From assembly GCF_002005205.3 (NCBI RefSeq), contig NZ_CP019702.2:983501-1047500 (forward strand): a stretch of 64,000 nt of DNA, read 5' to 3'. Below are positions 61,785-64,000 of this stretch, one piece after another. Source of the DNA: Rhizobium rhizogenes. GTDB taxonomy: Bacteria > Pseudomonadota > Alphaproteobacteria > Rhizobiales > Rhizobiaceae. Made by a program: the position numbers and the translations under genes. Within the stretch, counting starts at the first letter, position 1. The number at the start of each line of letters is the position of its first letter. A model generated the notes under the pieces. It did no database searches. It had not been told where the DNA came from and was given only the letters and a program-made list of their open reading frames with translations.

Positions 61785-64000
61785 CCTTGCCGTTTTGACG
61801 ATTGCAGGTTTGACGATCATTTCATCGAGCAGCGTCTCCGTGGCGCAGGATTTGCCCCCTGCGACGCCACTGGCCTCCTTTGCCGCAAAAGAGGCCGGAC
61901 AATTGCAGCTTGAAGTCTACATCAACGATGTTTCAACGGAACTGATCGCGACATTTCGTCAAAACGACACCGGATCACTTCTCATCGAGCCGGAGCAGCT
62001 GAAAAATATCGGGATTTCTCCGGTTGAAAGTGCCGCAGGCGATGATGGCTGGATCGATGTTTCCAGACTGCCGGATGTGGTGGCGCGTTACGACGAAAGC
62101 ACGCAGTCCATCCATTTCACCCTGCCCATGGCAGCGCGGGCAAGCAAGGTGATCGATGCATCCGGCAAGAGCCCTCAGGAGGAAGACGGGGATGCGCAGG
62201 AAAAGGCCACAAGCGATTTTGGAGGTCTGGTGAACTACACGATCTACGGCTCGTCCGGCGGCAGCAAATGGTCGGATATTGCCGACTTCAATGGTGTCTC
62301 GGCCCTGCTTGAAAGCCGGGTGTTCGGTCCGCTCGGCGTGCTGTCATCGTCTCAGGTTCTGAGCACCTCCCGTCTGTCGCAATTCGACACCCAGCGCCTC
62401 GATACCACCTGGAGCTATTCCGATGAGGACAGCCTGACGACCTATCGGGCCGGAGACCTGATCACCGGCGGACTGAGCTGGACACGTCCGACGCGGTTGG
62501 GCGGAGTGCAGATCCGCCGCAACTTCGATCTGCGGCCGGATATCGTCACCATGCCGATGCCTGAATTCGCCGGCTCCGCGGCGGTGCCTTCAACCGTCGA
62601 TGTCTACGTCAACAATATTCGCCGCCTGTCGCAGGATGTGCCCGAAGGCCCGTTCTCCATCACCAACCTTCCCGTGATCAGCGGCGCGGGAAATGCAAGA
62701 CTGGTGGTGCGGGACGCGCTGGGCCGCGAAACCGTATCCGAAACGCCCTTTTACACGTCGCCGGATCTGCTGGCGCAAGGCCTGATCGACTTCTCCGCGG
62801 AGCTCGGTTTTGCCCGGCGCAATTACGGAACCTCCTCTTTCGACTACGATGAACGACTGCTCGGATCGGCGACGGTGCGTTACGGGCTATCGGACAGCCT
62901 GACGCTCGAAGGTCACGCCGAAGGTGGGGAAGATTTTTACAATATCGGCTTTGGCGGCGTCTTCACGCTTGGGACCCATGGATTGGCAGCGGTTTCGGGC
63001 ACATCAAGCCATTTTGGTGCGGAAAGCGGCTATCAGCTGTCCGCAAGCGTCGAAGCGGAGTTGCTCGGCGTAAGGTTTAATGCGCGGTCACAACGCACCT
63101 TCGGTGATTACAACGATATGGCCTCCGTCTCCGCCGATATTTCGAAGACCCGGACGATAGCCGGTCTGCTGAGCGCGCGACCGCCGCGTGCGCTGGACCA
63201 GATTTCTCTTTCCACCCAGCTCGGCTTTGATGAAACGAGCCTGAATTTCTCCTATACACAGCTGGAAACCTTCGATGAGAGGCGGTCGCGACTGCTGGGC
63301 CTCTCCGCAACGCGGCCCTTCGGCGAAAACGGCAATATCTTCATTACCGCCTATAAAGACCTTGAGGACAGCCATTCCTACGGCATCTTCGCCGGGCTGT
63401 CCTGGTCGTTCGGCGGCGGTGTTTCCGGTTCGGCCGGCATGTCGTCGGATGCCGACGGATATTCCCTGACGGCGGAGGTCGGGAAATCCGAAGAGCAGGC
63501 CGAGGGAAGCTATGGCTGGCGGTTGCGCGGTTCGACGGGCGGCAACGATATCGCCTCCGTGTCCGGCAGTTATCGCGGCAGTGTCGCGCGCGTTGCCGCG
63601 GGTGTCGATCAATTCAACCGCACAACGCAGGCCTATGCGCAGATCGACGGATCGATAGCGCTGGCGGGCGGCGATGTCTTTGTCGGAAACCGGATCGATG
63701 ACGCCTTTGCGGTTGTGGATGCAGGTGCACCCGGCGTTGATATTCTGCTGGAAAACCGCCCCATCGGCCAAACGAACCGCCGCGGAAAGATATTGCTTCC
63801 CAACCTGCGGTCCTATGACGTCAACAATATCACGCTGGACCCCAGCAATCTTCCCGTCGATGCCCGCATAGACAGGACAAAACAGAGAGTCACACCAGCA
63901 GAGCGCGCGGGCGCAGTCGTCGATTTCAAGGTGGAAACCGGAGGGCAGGTAGCGCTGGTGACGCTGAAGGACGAGACCGGCGAGTTCATCGAAACCGGAT
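61756..64000 (+). CDS. csuD: Outer-membrane usher (CsuD-like), partial
   Basis: Usher open to the right edge, 748 codons present. I place the start at ATG 61756, overlapping the chaperone gene by 29 bases, because it gives a complete signal peptide (MRRRASTAADLAVLTIAGLT, ending near SVAQ). The N-terminal periplasmic domain has LEVYINDVSTELIATFRQND. The barrel region contains the PAPFAGSA-type stretch PMPEFAGSAAVPSTVDVYVNN and GPFSITNLPVISGAGNARLVVRD. The plug and C-terminal domains follow; the stop lies beyond 64000. The overlapping start implies coupling to the chaperone gene. Confidence 0.9.
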   Translation, partial: MRRRASTAADLAVLTIAGLTIISSSSVSVAQDLPPATPLASFAAKEAGQLQLEVYINDVSTELIATFRQNDTGSLLIEPEQLKNIGISPVESAAGDDGWIDVSRLPDVVARYDESTQSIHFTLPMAARASKVIDASGKSPQEEDGDAQEKATSDFGGLVNYTIYGSSGGSKWSDIADFNGVSALLESRVFGPLGVLSSSQVLSTSRLSQFDTQRLDTTWSYSDEDSLTTYRAGDLITGGLSWTRPTRLGGVQIRRNFDLRPDIVTMPMPEFAGSAAVPSTVDVYVNNIRRLSQDVPEGPFSITNLPVISGAGNARLVVRDALGRETVSETPFYTSPDLLAQGLIDFSAELGFARRNYGTSSFDYDERLLGSATVRYGLSDSLTLEGHAEGGEDFYNIGFGGVFTLGTHGLAAVSGTSSHFGAESGYQLSASVEAELLGVRFNARSQRTFGDYNDMASVSADISKTRTIAGLLSARPPRALDQISLSTQLGFDETSLNFSYTQLETFDERRSRLLGLSATRPFGENGNIFITAYKDLEDSHSYGIFAGLSWSFGGGVSGSAGMSSDADGYSLTAEVGKSEEQAEGSYGWRLRGSTGGNDIASVSGSYRGSVARVAAGVDQFNRTTQAYAQIDGSIALAGGDVFVGNRIDDAFAVVDAGAPGVDILLENRPIGQTNRRGKILLPNLRSYDVNNITLDPSNLPVDARIDRTKQRVTPAERAGAVVDFKVETGGQVALVTLKDETGEFIETG

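Overview
The window is a GC-rich (roughly 60%), gene-dense alphaproteobacterial segment. Gene content points to the Rhizobiaceae, most likely an Agrobacterium or Rhizobium relative: a histidine-uptake ABC system of the Sinorhizobium hutXWV type with a hutH2-like gene, a tripartite tricarboxylate transporter, rhizobial-style TetR and LysR units, and an alphaproteobacterial-type ATP synthase subunit a. The genus is an inference. No rRNA, tRNA, CRISPR array, insertion sequence or phage was seen.

Left part (1-21 kb). A two-component pair (198-2050) and a DUF535 gene precede a copper-handling run (3272-7625): a His-rich secreted protein, a small lipoprotein, a TolC-family lipoprotein, a multicopper oxidase, a cupredoxin and a CusF-like protein. 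Then come an MFS exporter with a divergent LysR, a MarR regulator divergent from a ClC chloride channel with a shared palindrome, and an FAD monooxygenase. Next is an envelope-stress operon, pspA-yqiJ-flotillin, whose pspA frame carries an in-frame upstream segment resembling the N-terminal domain of TnpB. Two TetR modules follow, each with a readable operator.

Middle (21-40 kb). A lone atpB paralog lies beside a tricarboxylate-use locus: aconitase, MFS carrier, lactonase-like propeller, tandem-HTH GntR regulator and TctCBA. One 17-base motif occurs in both promoter regions of this locus. An RND efflux set follows; a 25-base AcrR-type operator sits upstream of the efflux operon and upstream of a membrane-protein gene. 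Then come a ProC-like reductase with a LysR gene and a secreted hydrolase.

Right part (40.8-64 kb). A type I secretion locus on the minus strand encodes TolC, a BapA-like surface protein, the secretion ATPase, the HlyD-type adaptor and an overlapping large protein with a MurF-like ligase domain. The surface protein contains a 767-residue strictly alternating Asp-Ala tract. The pairing of that tract with a translationally coupled carboxylate-amine ligase is the best candidate for an undescribed system here. A hut locus follows (hutXWV, a HutH homolog lacking the Ala-Ser-Gly triad, and a divergent HutC). A Csu-type chaperone-usher pilus operon runs off the right edge.
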